From contig NZ_JAAOZC010000012.1 of assembly GCF_011761305.1 (NCBI RefSeq), positions 28,211-92,210 on the forward strand: DNA of 64,000 nt, given 5' to 3'. The stretch's first letter is position 1. Each line of letters opens with the position of its first letter. A program made the translations under genes and the position numbers. The notes beneath the pieces were generated by a model. That model saw nothing but the letters and a program-made list of their open reading frames with translations. It made no database searches and was not told the DNA's origin. Positions 1 to 7,914 of this stretch are shown piece by piece. The stretch is from Sphingomonas vulcanisoli (GTDB lineage: Bacteria > Pseudomonadota > Alphaproteobacteria > Sphingomonadales > Sphingomonadaceae).

Positions 1-65
1 CGGACAGTCGCGGCCGAACCGCCACCACCTTCCATCAGCAGTTCCGCCTCACGCCGGATCATCAT
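1..65 (-). CDS. Possible 5' end of a gene cut by the window edge
   Basis: An open frame on the minus strand begins with two adjacent ATG codons (65 and 62) and runs off the left edge, reading MMIRREAELLMEGG and onward. A GGGG run lies a few bases upstream and could be a ribosome binding site. About 21 codons are visible and I do not recognise the family. It would be divergent from the helicase at 394. Confidence 0.35.
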   Translation of the reverse strand, partial: MMIRREAELLMEGGGGSAATV

Positions 66-217
66 CGCCCCTGTATCCCTGTTCGGCGCACGTCTTGCCG
101 GAGCACCCGGCAGGAGGAGTGTAAAGCGGAGGGGTTAAAGTCAATTTAATCAGCGAGATTCGGCGCGAAGCTGCGACGAGGCGACTCGTTTTCCCGGTGA
201 ATCGCGGGAACAACGTG

Positions 218-352
218 AAGCGCCCTCCCCATGATTTCATGGGGAGGGAACCATGTGCAGCACAGTGGAGGAGAAAATCCCTACCGTTCCGCACTTCCCC
301 TCCACCGCTCTTCGAGCGGTCCCCCTCCCCAGCAAAAGCTGGGGAGGATTTG
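218..352. repeat. Cluster of REP-like palindromes upstream of the helicase
   Basis: Two short hairpins sit here: CCTCCCCATGATTTCATGGG followed by GAGG (about 223-247), and CCCTCCCCAGCAAAAGCTGG followed by GGAGG (about 322-348). Similar CCTCCCC/GGGGAGG hairpins recur at about 3571-3593 and 7889-7911, so this is a dispersed repeat family of the genome. An open frame crosses the repeats in phase with the helicase, but it is not protein-like, so the helicase start is placed downstream at 394. The rest of 66-393 shows no gene. Confidence 0.6.
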
Positions 353-393
353 CCAGTTGCTTTCGCCGCCGGACCCGCCATCTTGGTCCGGCC

Positions 394-2904
394 ATGACGC
401 GCTTTACCGACCGGCCGCTTGTTGCGGTGCTCGGTCCGACCAACACGGGCAAGACCCATCTCGCGGTCGAGCGCATGTGCGGCCATTCGAGCGGATTGAT
501 CGGCTTCCCCCTCCGCCTGCTGGCGCGCGAGGTCTATGATAGGGTGGTCGCTATCAAGGGCAAGGATTCGGTCGCGCTCATTACTGGTGAGGAGAAGGTG
601 CTGCCCGACAAGGCGCGCTGGTTCCTCACCACAGCCGAATCGATGCCGATGGACCGCGATTTCGCGTTCGTCGCGTTGGACGAGGCGCAACTCGGCGCGG
701 ACCGCGAGCGCGGGCATATCTTTACCGATCGCATCCTGCGCTCGCGGGGGCGCGAGGAGACGATGCTGCTGGGCTCGGATGCCCTCCGCCCGATGCTCGC
801 CGCCTTGGCGCCGGAAGCGGAGATCATCACCCGTCCGCGCTTCTCGACGCTGACCTATGCCGGGCCGGCGAAGCTTTCGCGCCTGCCCAAACGCTCGGTC
901 ATCGTCGCCTTCTCGGCCGAGGAAGTCTATGCGGTGGCCGAGATGCTGCGCCGTCTGCGCGGCGGGGCGGCGGTCGTGATGGGCGCGCTCAGCCCCCGCA
1001 CCCGCAACGCGCAAGTGGCGATGTTCCAGGCGGGCGAGGTTGATTATCTCGTCGCCACCGATGCGATCGGCATGGGGCTGAACATGGATGTCAGCCACGT
1101 CGCCTTCGCCTCTCTACGCAAGTTCGACGGACGCAAGACGCGCCGCCTGACCATCTCCGAAATGGCGCAGATCGCGGGGCGCGCAGGACGGCATCAACGC
1201 GACGGCACCTTCGGCTCGCTCAGCCTCGAAGGCTCGAACGCGCATTTCGAGGATGAGGAGGTCCACGCGATCGAGGGGCACCACATCCCGCCGCTCGATC
1301 ATCTTTATTGGCGCGACGGTGATCCCAACACCGCAAGCATCGATCGCCTGATCGCCGATCTCGAGCGCAAGCCCGACAAGATCGTGCTCCGTGCCGCGCC
1401 CGAGGCGGTGGATCTCGCGGTGCTCAAGCGGTTGGCCGACGAGCCGTGGGTGCGCGAGCGCGCCAAGGGCCAGGCGATGGTCGCGCGGCTGTGGGACGCC
1501 TGTGGACTGCCCGACTTCCGCAAGACGGGCGCCGAACCGCATAGCCGCCTAATCGGCCGCATCTTCCGCCATTTGAGCGAGGGCGACCGGCATATCCCGG
1601 TCAGCTGGTTCGCCGACGAACTGGTGCGACTGGAAAGCGTACAGGGCGATGTCGAGACCTTGGCCGATCGCCTCGCCGGCGTGCGGACCTGGGCCTATAT
1701 CGCCCACCGCCGCGATTGGCTGGCCGATCCCGGCCTCTGGGCCGAGCGCGCCCGAGGAATTGAGGAGAAGCTCTCCGACGCGCTCCACCAGCGGCTGACG
1801 CAGCGCTTCGTCGATCGGCGGACCTCGGTGCTGATGCGCGATCTCGGCGCGCGCGGCGCGGATTTGCTGCCGATGAAGGTTGCCGAGGACGGCACCGTCA
1901 CGGTCGATGGCGAGGCGATCGGGCTGCTGATAGGCTTCCGCTTCAAAGCCGATCCGCAGGCGCGCCACGGCGACATGAAGCGGCTGATGGCCGCCGCCGA
2001 ACGCCGCCTGGGCGAGGAATTGGGTAAGCGGGCCAAGGCGCTGATCGAGGATGAGGACGCCGCTTTCAATCTTGCCACCGATATCGGCCGTCCCGTGGCT
2101 CTGTTCTGGCGCGGCGACGTCGTCGCGCGGCTGACGCGCGGCAAGAGCCTGCTCCACCCCCGCTTTGAATTGCACCGCGCGCTCGGCGCACTACCCGAAG
2201 CGGTGCGCGATGCGATCTGCGGACGGCTCCGGCGCTGGCTGGAGGGCAACATCGCCCGCCATCTCGCGCCGCTAGCGGCGATGGCCGAGGCGGCGCGCGA
2301 TCCGGATGAGGCGGCGGCGGTCCGCGCCTTGCTCGCCAACCTCGCCGAGGCGGGCGGCGTGGTTGCGCGGCGCGTGATGGAGACGGTGGTGACGGCGATC
2401 GATCGTGATCTGCGCCCGCGCGTCTACAAGCTCGGCATCCGGCTCGGCACGCTCGATCTGTTCGTGCCGGCGCTGATCAAGCCCGAGCCGACGCGCTGGC
2501 GGATCGCGCTCGCCGCCGCGCAGGAGGATGCGGTGATGCCGCCGCTGCCCCCGCCGGGCGCGGTTTCGGTGGCGACCCCCGCCGAACCCGCCGCTGCCCA
2601 GGCCTTTTTGCTGGCAGGCTTCCGGCCGCTGGGGGCGCAGATGCTGCGCGTCGATCAGGTCGAGAAGCTCGCGCGTGCGGCGCATGACGCGCGTACCGGT
2701 CGCGCGGTCTTCTCCCCCGATCCCGGTCTCGCCACCTCGCTTGGGCTCTCCAGCCCAAGCTTCCAGCAATTGATGCTCGCGCTCGGTTTCGGGCGTACGG
2801 AGGAGGGCTGGCGCTGGCGTGGCAAGCGCGAGGAAGCGCGCGCCAAACCCCGCGCGCCCCGGCCCGGCAACGCCTTCGGCGCCTTGGCGGCGCTGCGGAG
2901 CTGA
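394..2904 (+). CDS. SUV3-like superfamily 2 DEAD/DExH helicase
   Basis: The product of about 836 residues is a helicase related to the mitochondrial degradosome RNA helicase SUV3. Near the N-terminus GPTNTGKTH (residues 14-22) is the Walker A loop, LDEAQ (about 95-100) is motif II, TDAIGMGLNMDVSH (about 215) and QIAGRAGRH (about 260) are motifs V and VI. The long C-terminal half is alanine- and arginine-rich. ATG 394 is preferred to an upstream in-frame ATG because the intervening sequence is REP repeat. The S4-domain gene starts on the stop codon (TGATG), so the two are co-transcribed. The family unwinds RNA in RNA turnover; the bacterial role is less certain. Confidence 0.9.
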   Translation: MTRFTDRPLVAVLGPTNTGKTHLAVERMCGHSSGLIGFPLRLLAREVYDRVVAIKGKDSVALITGEEKVLPDKARWFLTTAESMPMDRDFAFVALDEAQLGADRERGHIFTDRILRSRGREETMLLGSDALRPMLAALAPEAEIITRPRFSTLTYAGPAKLSRLPKRSVIVAFSAEEVYAVAEMLRRLRGGAAVVMGALSPRTRNAQVAMFQAGEVDYLVATDAIGMGLNMDVSHVAFASLRKFDGRKTRRLTISEMAQIAGRAGRHQRDGTFGSLSLEGSNAHFEDEEVHAIEGHHIPPLDHLYWRDGDPNTASIDRLIADLERKPDKIVLRAAPEAVDLAVLKRLADEPWVRERAKGQAMVARLWDACGLPDFRKTGAEPHSRLIGRIFRHLSEGDRHIPVSWFADELVRLESVQGDVETLADRLAGVRTWAYIAHRRDWLADPGLWAERARGIEEKLSDALHQRLTQRFVDRRTSVLMRDLGARGADLLPMKVAEDGTVTVDGEAIGLLIGFRFKADPQARHGDMKRLMAAAERRLGEELGKRAKALIEDEDAAFNLATDIGRPVALFWRGDVVARLTRGKSLLHPRFELHRALGALPEAVRDAICGRLRRWLEGNIARHLAPLAAMAEAARDPDEAAAVRALLANLAEAGGVVARRVMETVVTAIDRDLRPRVYKLGIRLGTLDLFVPALIKPEPTRWRIALAAAQEDAVMPPLPPPGAVSVATPAEPAAAQAFLLAGFRPLGAQMLRVDQVEKLARAAHDARTGRAVFSPDPGLATSLGLSSPSFQQLMLALGFGRTEEGWRWRGKREEARAKPRAPRPGNAFGALAALRS

Positions 2905-3173
2905 TGCGGCTCGACAAATTGCTCTGGTTCCTGCGAATCACCAGGACGCGCCCCCTTGCCGCCGCGCTGGTGGAACAGGGACGCCTGCGCATCGATGGCC
3001 GACCCTGCGACAAGCCCCATGCCGAGGTGCGGCCGGGCATGGTGCTAAGCTTTGCGCATCAGGATCGCGTCCACATTCTGCGCATCGAGGCCCTGCCCGA
3101 TCGCCGCGGCCCCGCGACAGAAGCGCGAGCCTGTTACACCGACCTCTCGCCGCAATCGCCACACGAGTGTTGA
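2904..3173 (+). CDS. S4-domain RNA-binding protein, Hsp15-like
   Basis: The 89-residue basic protein starts MRLDKLLWFLRITRTR, the typical opening of S4 RNA-binding proteins of the Hsp15 (HslR) type, which bind rRNA on blocked 50S subunits. The alpha-L fold continues through VEQGRLRIDGRPCDKP. It overlaps the helicase stop by one base (TGATG), so translation is probably coupled, and both partners act on RNA. The C-terminal tail is short and variable. Domain assignment is confident; equivalence to E. coli Hsp15 is inferred from size and the S4 motif. Confidence 0.85.
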   Translation: MRLDKLLWFLRITRTRPLAAALVEQGRLRIDGRPCDKPHAEVRPGMVLSFAHQDRVHILRIEALPDRRGPATEARACYTDLSPQSPHEC

Positions 3174-3227
3174 CGCGCGCGGGGCGCACGCCATATGCGC
3201 CAGCGCATTCCCGGGAGCTATTGAAGA

Positions 3228-3566
3228 ATGACCTACGTCGTCACCGACGCCTGCATCCGTTGCAAATATATGGACTGTGTCGAGGTCTGCCCGGTCGATT
3301 GCTTCTATGAGGGCGAGAATATGCTCGTCATCAACCCCAGCGAATGCATCGATTGCGGCGTCTGCGAGCCCGAATGCCCGGCCGAGGCGATCCTGCCCGA
3401 TACCGAGGGCGGGCTGGAGAAATGGCTGGAGCTCAACAATACGTTCGGCAACCAATGGCCGAACATCACCCGCAAGCGCGAAGCGCCCGCCGACGCCGAC
3501 GAATGGAAGGGCGTTGCGGACAAATACGAAAACCAATTTTCGCCGGAACCCGGCCAGGGCGATTGA
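3228..3566 (+). CDS. fdxA: 7Fe ferredoxin FdxA ([3Fe-4S][4Fe-4S])
   Basis: This 112-residue ferredoxin has [18 protein letters not shown] near the N-terminus and [12 protein letters not shown] in the middle, the two cysteine clusters of the seven-iron FdxA family. The length and the acidic C-terminal extension after residue 60 also fit. It is a small soluble electron carrier in the cytoplasm. A GGAG-type site precedes ATG 3228. A hairpin follows the stop at once, so it probably ends a transcript. Confidence 0.93.
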   Translation: MTYVVTDACIRCKYMDCVEVCPVDCFYEGENMLVINPSECIDCGVCEPECPAEAILPDTEGGLEKWLELNNTFGNQWPNITRKREAPADADEWKGVADKYENQFSPEPGQGD

Positions 3567-3568
3567 TG

Positions 3569-3597
3569 GGCCATCCTCCCCGATGCGGGAGGATAAG
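3569..3597 (+). terminator. Hairpin after the ferredoxin gene
   Basis: CATCCTCCCCGATGCGGGAG followed by GATAAGTT forms a GC-rich stem-loop three bases after the ferredoxin stop. There is no clear T-run, so it may be a REP palindrome acting as a transcript end. The rest of 3598-3829 is the leader and promoter region of carD, with no further gene. Confidence 0.5.
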
Positions 3598-3829
3598 TTA
3601 GCCCCGCCGGGCTTATTGCATATCCGGAACGAACGCCGCATTGCAGCATAAGCCGCAAAGCTGGCGTAACTGTTGATTTTGTGTTACAAGCGGCCTCGAG
3701 ACCGATCGTCCGGATCGAGTCCTCTGAAAACGGTTAGATCATTTCGTCCCGCGCGCTGCTGCCGGGCCACGTTCGCGTTGGACCTCGCAGGGCGCCCTCG
3801 GGCTTATTGAACAGAAAGGCTGCAGAGCA

Positions 3830-4360
3830 ATGGCTGCACAGGCGCTGAGTTTCGTCGTGGGCGATTATGTCGTCTATCCCAAGCATGGTGTCGGCCGCGT
3901 GATCGAACTGCAAAGCCAGGAAATCGCCGGCGCCAAGCTCGAACTTTATGTTCTCCGCTTCGAGAAGGAGCGCATGACGCTCCGCGTGCCGACCAACAAG
4001 GCCGAGAGTGTCGGCATGCGCAAGCTTTCGTCCAACGCGCAGATGTCGGACGCGCTGGCGACGCTGAAGGGCAAGCCCAAGGTCAAGCGCACCATGTGGT
4101 CGCGCCGCGCGCAGGAATATGAGGCCAAGATCAACTCGGGCGATCTCGTCTCGATCGCCGAGGTGGTGCGCGACCTGTTCCGCGCCGAGGATCAGCCCGA
4201 GCAGAGCTATTCGGAGCGCCAGATCTTCGAAGCAGCGTGCAGCCGCCTTGCCCGCGAGCTGGCTGCGATGGAGCAGGTCGATGAGCCCACCGCGCAGGTG
4301 AAGATCCTCGACATCCTCCGCGCCGCGGCAGCGATCCACAACAAGGTTGCGGCGGCCTAA
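3830..4360 (+). CDS. CarD family transcriptional regulator
   Basis: The 176-residue protein begins MAAQALSFVVGDYVVYPKHG, the signature of the CarD/CdnL RNA polymerase-interacting domain (about residues 8-65), followed by an alpha-helical DNA-binding C-terminal domain (about 75-170). CarD proteins bind the RNA polymerase beta subunit and stabilise the open promoter complex, including at rRNA promoters. The start is supported by the AACAGAAAGG sequence upstream and by family length. It is monocistronic, ending in front of a large palindromic repeat. Confidence 0.93.
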   Translation: MAAQALSFVVGDYVVYPKHGVGRVIELQSQEIAGAKLELYVLRFEKERMTLRVPTNKAESVGMRKLSSNAQMSDALATLKGKPKVKRTMWSRRAQEYEAKINSGDLVSIAEVVRDLFRAEDQPEQSYSERQIFEAACSRLARELAAMEQVDEPTAQVKILDILRAAAAIHNKVAAA

Positions 4361-4383
4361 GCAACGGCTTGCTTTCGATCATC

Positions 4384-4468
4384 GTCACCCCGGGCTTGTC
4401 CCGGGGTCCACCCATCCGCAGGCGCTTAAGCCCGTTTAAAGTGGACCCCGGAACAAGTCCGGGGTGAC
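4384..4468. repeat. Long inverted repeat downstream of carD
   Basis: A left arm GTCACCCCGGGCTTGTCCCG (from 4384) pairs with a right arm ending AAGTCCGGGGTGAC (to 4468), with stems of about 27 bases and a central region of about 30. This CCCCGG-type palindrome is a common intergenic repeat in sphingomonads (established knowledge). It lies where a transcription terminator for carD would be expected. Confidence 0.7.
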
Positions 4469-4552
4469 TTATGTCTGTGGTTGGCGGTGTACCCGCTTGA
4501 CCGCTCGCACGGCATAAGTGTATCACTTCGCTAACACAGCGGAGATGATGTC

Positions 4553-5248
4553 ATGCGTGCCTTCCTTACCCTTGCCCTACTGGCCGGTGCGGCGATGCCC
4601 GCCGCTGCTGCCACCCGCACCTTCCCCATTGGCGGCTTCGATCGCGTCGAGAGCGCGGGCCCGTTCGACGTGCGCGTTCACGTCGGCGGAGCGCCCAGCG
4701 CGCGCGCAGATGGCCCGCAGGAAGTGCTCGATCGGCTGAAGGTCGAGGTCCGCAACGGCACGCTCTGGATCGGCACCAAGCCCGGCAACTGGAGCTTCGG
4801 TTGGCACTGGTTCGGCCACACCGGCCGGACGGTGATCGATGTCGTCGCGCCGGCGCTTACGGGATCCTCAGTCTCGGGGCCGGGCAATATGAGTGTCGAT
4901 CATGTCCGAGCGCGGGCGTTCGAGGCATCGGTTTCGGGTCCGGGCGATCTCAGGATCGGGATGCTCGAAACCGTCGAGGCGCATCTCTCGGTCGGTGGCC
5001 CCGGCACTATCACGCTGGCCGGGCATGCGTCGCGATCGCGGATGAACGTCTCCGGCCCCGGCAACATCCACGGCAAGGATTTCGTCTCGCTCGATCTCGA
5101 TCTCAACGTGTCCGGCCCGGGCGGCATCACCACCAATGCCGCGCATAATGCCACCGGCAATGTCTCCGGTCCGGGCGATGTCGACATCGCTGGCCACCCG
5201 CGTTGCTCGATCGAGAAGAGCGGCCCGGGCTCGGTGCGCTGCGGCTGA
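4553..5248 (+). CDS. Exported DUF2807 (head GIN domain) beta-helix protein
   Basis: The 231-residue product has a signal peptide (residues 1-19, ending in an AAAA run) and a DUF2807-type body that begins with the typical FPIGGFDRVESAGPFDVRV. From residue 108 a four-residue element, S-G/V-G-P-G, recurs seven times at about 108, 128, 148, 167, 187, 204 and 223, at a spacing of 17-20 residues. This predicts a right-handed beta-helix with one SGPG turn per coil. The location is probably periplasmic or outer surface; the biological role of this family is unknown. The gene is preceded by a GGAG site and stands alone. Confidence 0.85.
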   Translation: MRAFLTLALLAGAAMPAAAATRTFPIGGFDRVESAGPFDVRVHVGGAPSARADGPQEVLDRLKVEVRNGTLWIGTKPGNWSFGWHWFGHTGRTVIDVVAPALTGSSVSGPGNMSVDHVRARAFEASVSGPGDLRIGMLETVEAHLSVGGPGTITLAGHASRSRMNVSGPGNIHGKDFVSLDLDLNVSGPGGITTNAAHNATGNVSGPGDVDIAGHPRCSIEKSGPGSVRCG

Positions 5249-5263
5249 CCGCAACCGGGAGGA

Positions 5264-6019
5264 TCAGATCCCGGCATACCATTGATAGCGGGAAACATCC
5301 TCCCAATAGCCGCCCTTGCCGCCGGCGATATGTGCAAAGCTCTCCACCGCCTCGACGCCCATAACATATTTGGCCTGCTTGTAGCCGAGCTGTCGTTCGA
5401 CGCGGAGGCGGAGGGGAGCGCCGTGCGGCACCGAGAGCATTCGCCCGTTCATCGCCCAGGCGAGGATGGTCTGCGGGTGGAAGGCATCGATCAGATCGAT
5501 CGATTCATAATAAGGCGTGCCGCCGAAATCGTCCGCACAGCGGAAGACGATGTAGCGGGCGCGGCTCGATAGCCCGGCCTGCTGGAGGATCAGCCGCAGC
5601 GGCACGCCCGTCCACTGCCCGATCGCGCTCCAGCCCTCGACGCAATCGTGGCGCGTGATCTGGGTGCGCGCCGGCATATGGCCGATATCCTGCAGCGAAA
5701 GGCTGAGAGGATGCGCCACCAGACCGCTGACCTGCAGCCGCCAATCGGCAAACCTGCCCGCCAGCAGCCGCGCATAATCGGACGATCGCGGCGTGGCGTT
5801 GCCATTGACGCGGAACACCGGCGACATATCCGCGCCGCTATATTCTGGCGCCAGCGCCGCGCGGTCGGTAACGGCACGCTGCGCCAAGCGGGTGCCGGCG
5901 TTACCAAACTCCAGCAAAGCCTGGACCGACGGGCTGGCGGCGATCTTGTCGCAACCGCTCAACAGAAGCCCGCCCGCACCAGCTCCCGCCGCACCGATGA
6001 GCTGACGGCGGCTGATCAT
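5264..6019 (-). CDS. Molybdopterin-dependent oxidoreductase, sulfite-oxidase-fold (core copy)
   Basis: The 251-residue protein starts MISRRQLIGAAGAGAGG, a Tat-like leader with a lipobox-like LLLSGC, followed by an oxidoreductase molybdopterin-binding domain. ITRHDCVEGWSAIGQWTGVP carries the Cys that would coordinate molybdenum in the YedY/sulfite-oxidase fold. The gene overlaps the cytochrome b gene by four bases (ATGA), so the pair probably forms a membrane-linked electron-transfer unit in the periplasm. A close paralogue lies at 40137-40898. The substrate is unknown; methionine sulfoxide reduction as in MsrP is one possibility. Confidence 0.85.
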   Translation of the reverse strand: MISRRQLIGAAGAGAGGLLLSGCDKIAASPSVQALLEFGNAGTRLAQRAVTDRAALAPEYSGADMSPVFRVNGNATPRSSDYARLLAGRFADWRLQVSGLVAHPLSLSLQDIGHMPARTQITRHDCVEGWSAIGQWTGVPLRLILQQAGLSSRARYIVFRCADDFGGTPYYESIDLIDAFHPQTILAWAMNGRMLSVPHGAPLRLRVERQLGYKQAKYVMGVEAVESFAHIAGGKGGYWEDVSRYQWYAGI

Positions 6020-6828
6020 TCGGCGCGCTCGCGCGGCAGGCGGTAGCGGCCGCTGAGCATCGAGCGCACCTCGTTGATCGGGCCCGCCAACAGCACCATC
6101 AGCAGGTGGACCAGAATGAAGGCCGCAAGCCCCATCGCGCAGATGAAGTGAATCGATCGCGCCGACGCCCGCCCGCCCATCAGCGCCAACAGCCAGGGCA
6201 AAGCGGCGTTCATCGTCGGCGACAGCATCAGTCCGCTCAGCACCACGCCGGGCAGCAACACGATCAGCACCGCGCAATAGGCCAGCTTCTGTAGGATATT
6301 GTAGCGCAGCGCCGCGGCGCCCGTGGGAAAGCGCAGCCGGGCATGATCCTTGATGTCGTGCCACATATGGCGCGGCCGCAGCTCCGCCGGGCGGGGCGCG
6401 AGATCGCGCCGCAAATGCCCGCGTACCAGGCTCCACACCGCGAACAGCAGCCCCGGCACCACCAGCAGCCAGGCAAAAGCGAAATGCCACTGGCGCGCGC
6501 CCGCCAGATCATAATGCGCAGGGATGGTGAGAATGGGTGAGAAGGCGAACAGCCGCCCGTGGATCACCACCCCGATCGGCGGCGGCACGGGAATGGTCAG
6601 CGGCCCGATGCGGATGTGTCCCGCGCCGATGTCCAGCCAGCTATGATCAAAATTGGCGCCGTACCGCCCCCAATAGAGATGCGGATGCGCGTTGAAGATC
6701 ATCATCCCGCTCATCAGCATGACGAAGACCGATAGCGCGTTCAGCCAATGCCATATCCGCACCGGCAGCGCGTGGCGGCGGACGATATCGCCACCCTTGG
6801 GTGCAGGATCGGCGGCGGGATCGCTCAT
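6016..6828 (-). CDS. Cytochrome b/b6-type membrane subunit (core copy)
   Basis: The start is placed at ATG 6828 (MSDPAADPAPKGG); the longer upstream frame overlaps the ABM gene. The roughly 270-residue protein carries a prokaryotic cytochrome b561-type domain with several transmembrane helices and paired histidines, including VRIWHWLNALSV near residue 25 and SIHFICAMGLAAFILVHLLM near the C-terminus. It should anchor and reduce the molybdopterin oxidoreductase encoded immediately downstream with an ATGA overlap. Its own start overlaps the upstream ABM gene stop. It is strongly similar to the protein at 39322-40140. Confidence 0.87.
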   Translation of the reverse strand: MSDPAADPAPKGGDIVRRHALPVRIWHWLNALSVFVMLMSGMMIFNAHPHLYWGRYGANFDHSWLDIGAGHIRIGPLTIPVPPPIGVVIHGRLFAFSPILTIPAHYDLAGARQWHFAFAWLLVVPGLLFAVWSLVRGHLRRDLAPRPAELRPRHMWHDIKDHARLRFPTGAAALRYNILQKLAYCAVLIVLLPGVVLSGLMLSPTMNAALPWLLALMGGRASARSIHFICAMGLAAFILVHLLMVLLAGPINEVRSMLSGRYRLPRERAE

Positions 6829-7145
6829 CGCCGCCAATGATACGCGCGTTCGATCCGTGTGACTACTACCCCGTAACGATCGTACCAGTCGCTCCGACCG
6901 CGGTCCCGGATCAGGCTGTGCTCGGCATGTTTCCGCCACGCGAGCGCCGCGGCTTCATCCTGCCAAAAGCTGATCGTGATCCCCTCGCCATCGGCATCGC
7001 GGACGCTATCCATACCGAGATAGCCGGGCTGGCGCGCTGCCTCGGCCGCCATCGTCTCGGATGCTTGCGCATAGCCCTGCGGATCATTGGCATTGCGGCG
7101 GCTGATGAAGATCACCGCGCACGCGCCACGCTTCGTCTTATCCAT
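6825..7145 (-). CDS. Antibiotic biosynthesis monooxygenase (ABM) domain protein
   Basis: The 106-residue protein has a dimeric alpha/beta-barrel ABM pattern: AVIFISRR at the first strand, ETMAAEAARQPGYLGMDSVR in the middle and ITISFWQDEAAALAWRKHAE before the end. ABM proteins include heme-degrading and quinol monooxygenases and many of unknown activity. It is the first gene of a three-gene operon with the cytochrome b and molybdopterin oxidoreductase genes, overlapping the next start by four bases. The island copy of this operon at 39.3-40.9 kb lacks an ABM gene. Confidence 0.82.
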   Translation of the reverse strand: MDKTKRGACAVIFISRRNANDPQGYAQASETMAAEAARQPGYLGMDSVRDADGEGITISFWQDEAAALAWRKHAEHSLIRDRGRSDWYDRYGVVVTRIERAYHWRR

Positions 7146-7257
7146 GCCTCAGGAATAACCGCAGCACGCCCCACTTCAAACCCCCGTCGCTTGCCTTTGC
7201 GCGCGGCTTTGTGCGACGGGATAGAGTTTGAAGAAGAATGACAAAGGGTCTGGAAAT

Positions 7258-7881
7258 ATGAACGCACCCGCCGGCGAGCAGGCGTTGCAGCGGGGCGCCG
7301 ACAAGCGCGGCACGGCGAAGCTGACCCCCATGGCGATGTTCTTTCGGGAATTCCTGCGCCATCCGGTGATGGTCGGCTCGATCATCCCATCGTCGAAGAA
7401 GCTGATCCGCCACATGCTGTCGCGCTGCGATTGGGCGAACACCAGGCTCTTTGTGGAATATGGCCCGGGCGTCGGCACCTTCGCCGAAGCGATCCTCGAG
7501 CGGCTTGGTCCGGACGGCACCTATCTGGTGATCGACACCAATCGCGAGTTCATCGATTATCTGCGCGATCGCATCCACGATCCGCGCTTCGTCGCGGTTC
7601 ACGGATCGGCCGCGGACGTCGTCCAGATCATCAAGGACAATGGCCACACCGAGGCCGACTATGTCCTCTCCGGCCTGCCCTTCTCCACCCTGCCGCCCGG
7701 CGTCGGACCCAAGATCGCGCACGAAACCTATGACGCACTGCGCACGGGCGGTGCCTTCTTAGTCTATCAGTTCAGCCCCAAGTGCCGCGATTTCATGGCG
7801 CTGGCGTTCGACACGATCGACCACGCCTTCGAACCGGTGAACATTCCCCCGGCCCAGCTCTACTGGGCCTGGAAGGAATAA
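7258..7881 (+). CDS. Class I SAM-dependent methyltransferase, phospholipid N-methyltransferase-like
   Basis: The product of about 207 residues contains the SAM-binding motif VEYGPGVGTFAEAIL followed by LVIDTNREFIDYL, typical of the phospholipid N-methyltransferase group related to rRNA adenine methylases. PVMVGSIIPSSKKLI before motif I is characteristic of these enzymes. ATG 7258 is preferred to a TTG ten codons earlier. The family can methylate phosphatidylethanolamine toward phosphatidylcholine; the substrate here is inferred only. It is followed by a CCTCCCC/GGGGAGG hairpin and is convergent with gltB. Confidence 0.78.
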   Translation: MNAPAGEQALQRGADKRGTAKLTPMAMFFREFLRHPVMVGSIIPSSKKLIRHMLSRCDWANTRLFVEYGPGVGTFAEAILERLGPDGTYLVIDTNREFIDYLRDRIHDPRFVAVHGSAADVVQIIKDNGHTEADYVLSGLPFSTLPPGVGPKIAHETYDALRTGGAFLVYQFSPKCRDFMALAFDTIDHAFEPVNIPPAQLYWAWKE

Positions 7882-7886
7882 CTTCA

Positions 7887-7912
7887 AATCCTCCCCGGCA
7901 AGGGGAGGATCG
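7887..7912. terminator. Hairpin between the convergent methyltransferase and gltB
   Basis: AAATCCTCCCCGGCAAGGGG followed by AGGAT forms a strong stem with a short loop in the 33-base gap between two convergent stop codons. It belongs to the same REP-like family seen at 218-352 and 3569-3597 and could terminate transcription from both sides. Confidence 0.6.
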
Positions 7913-7914
7913 AG

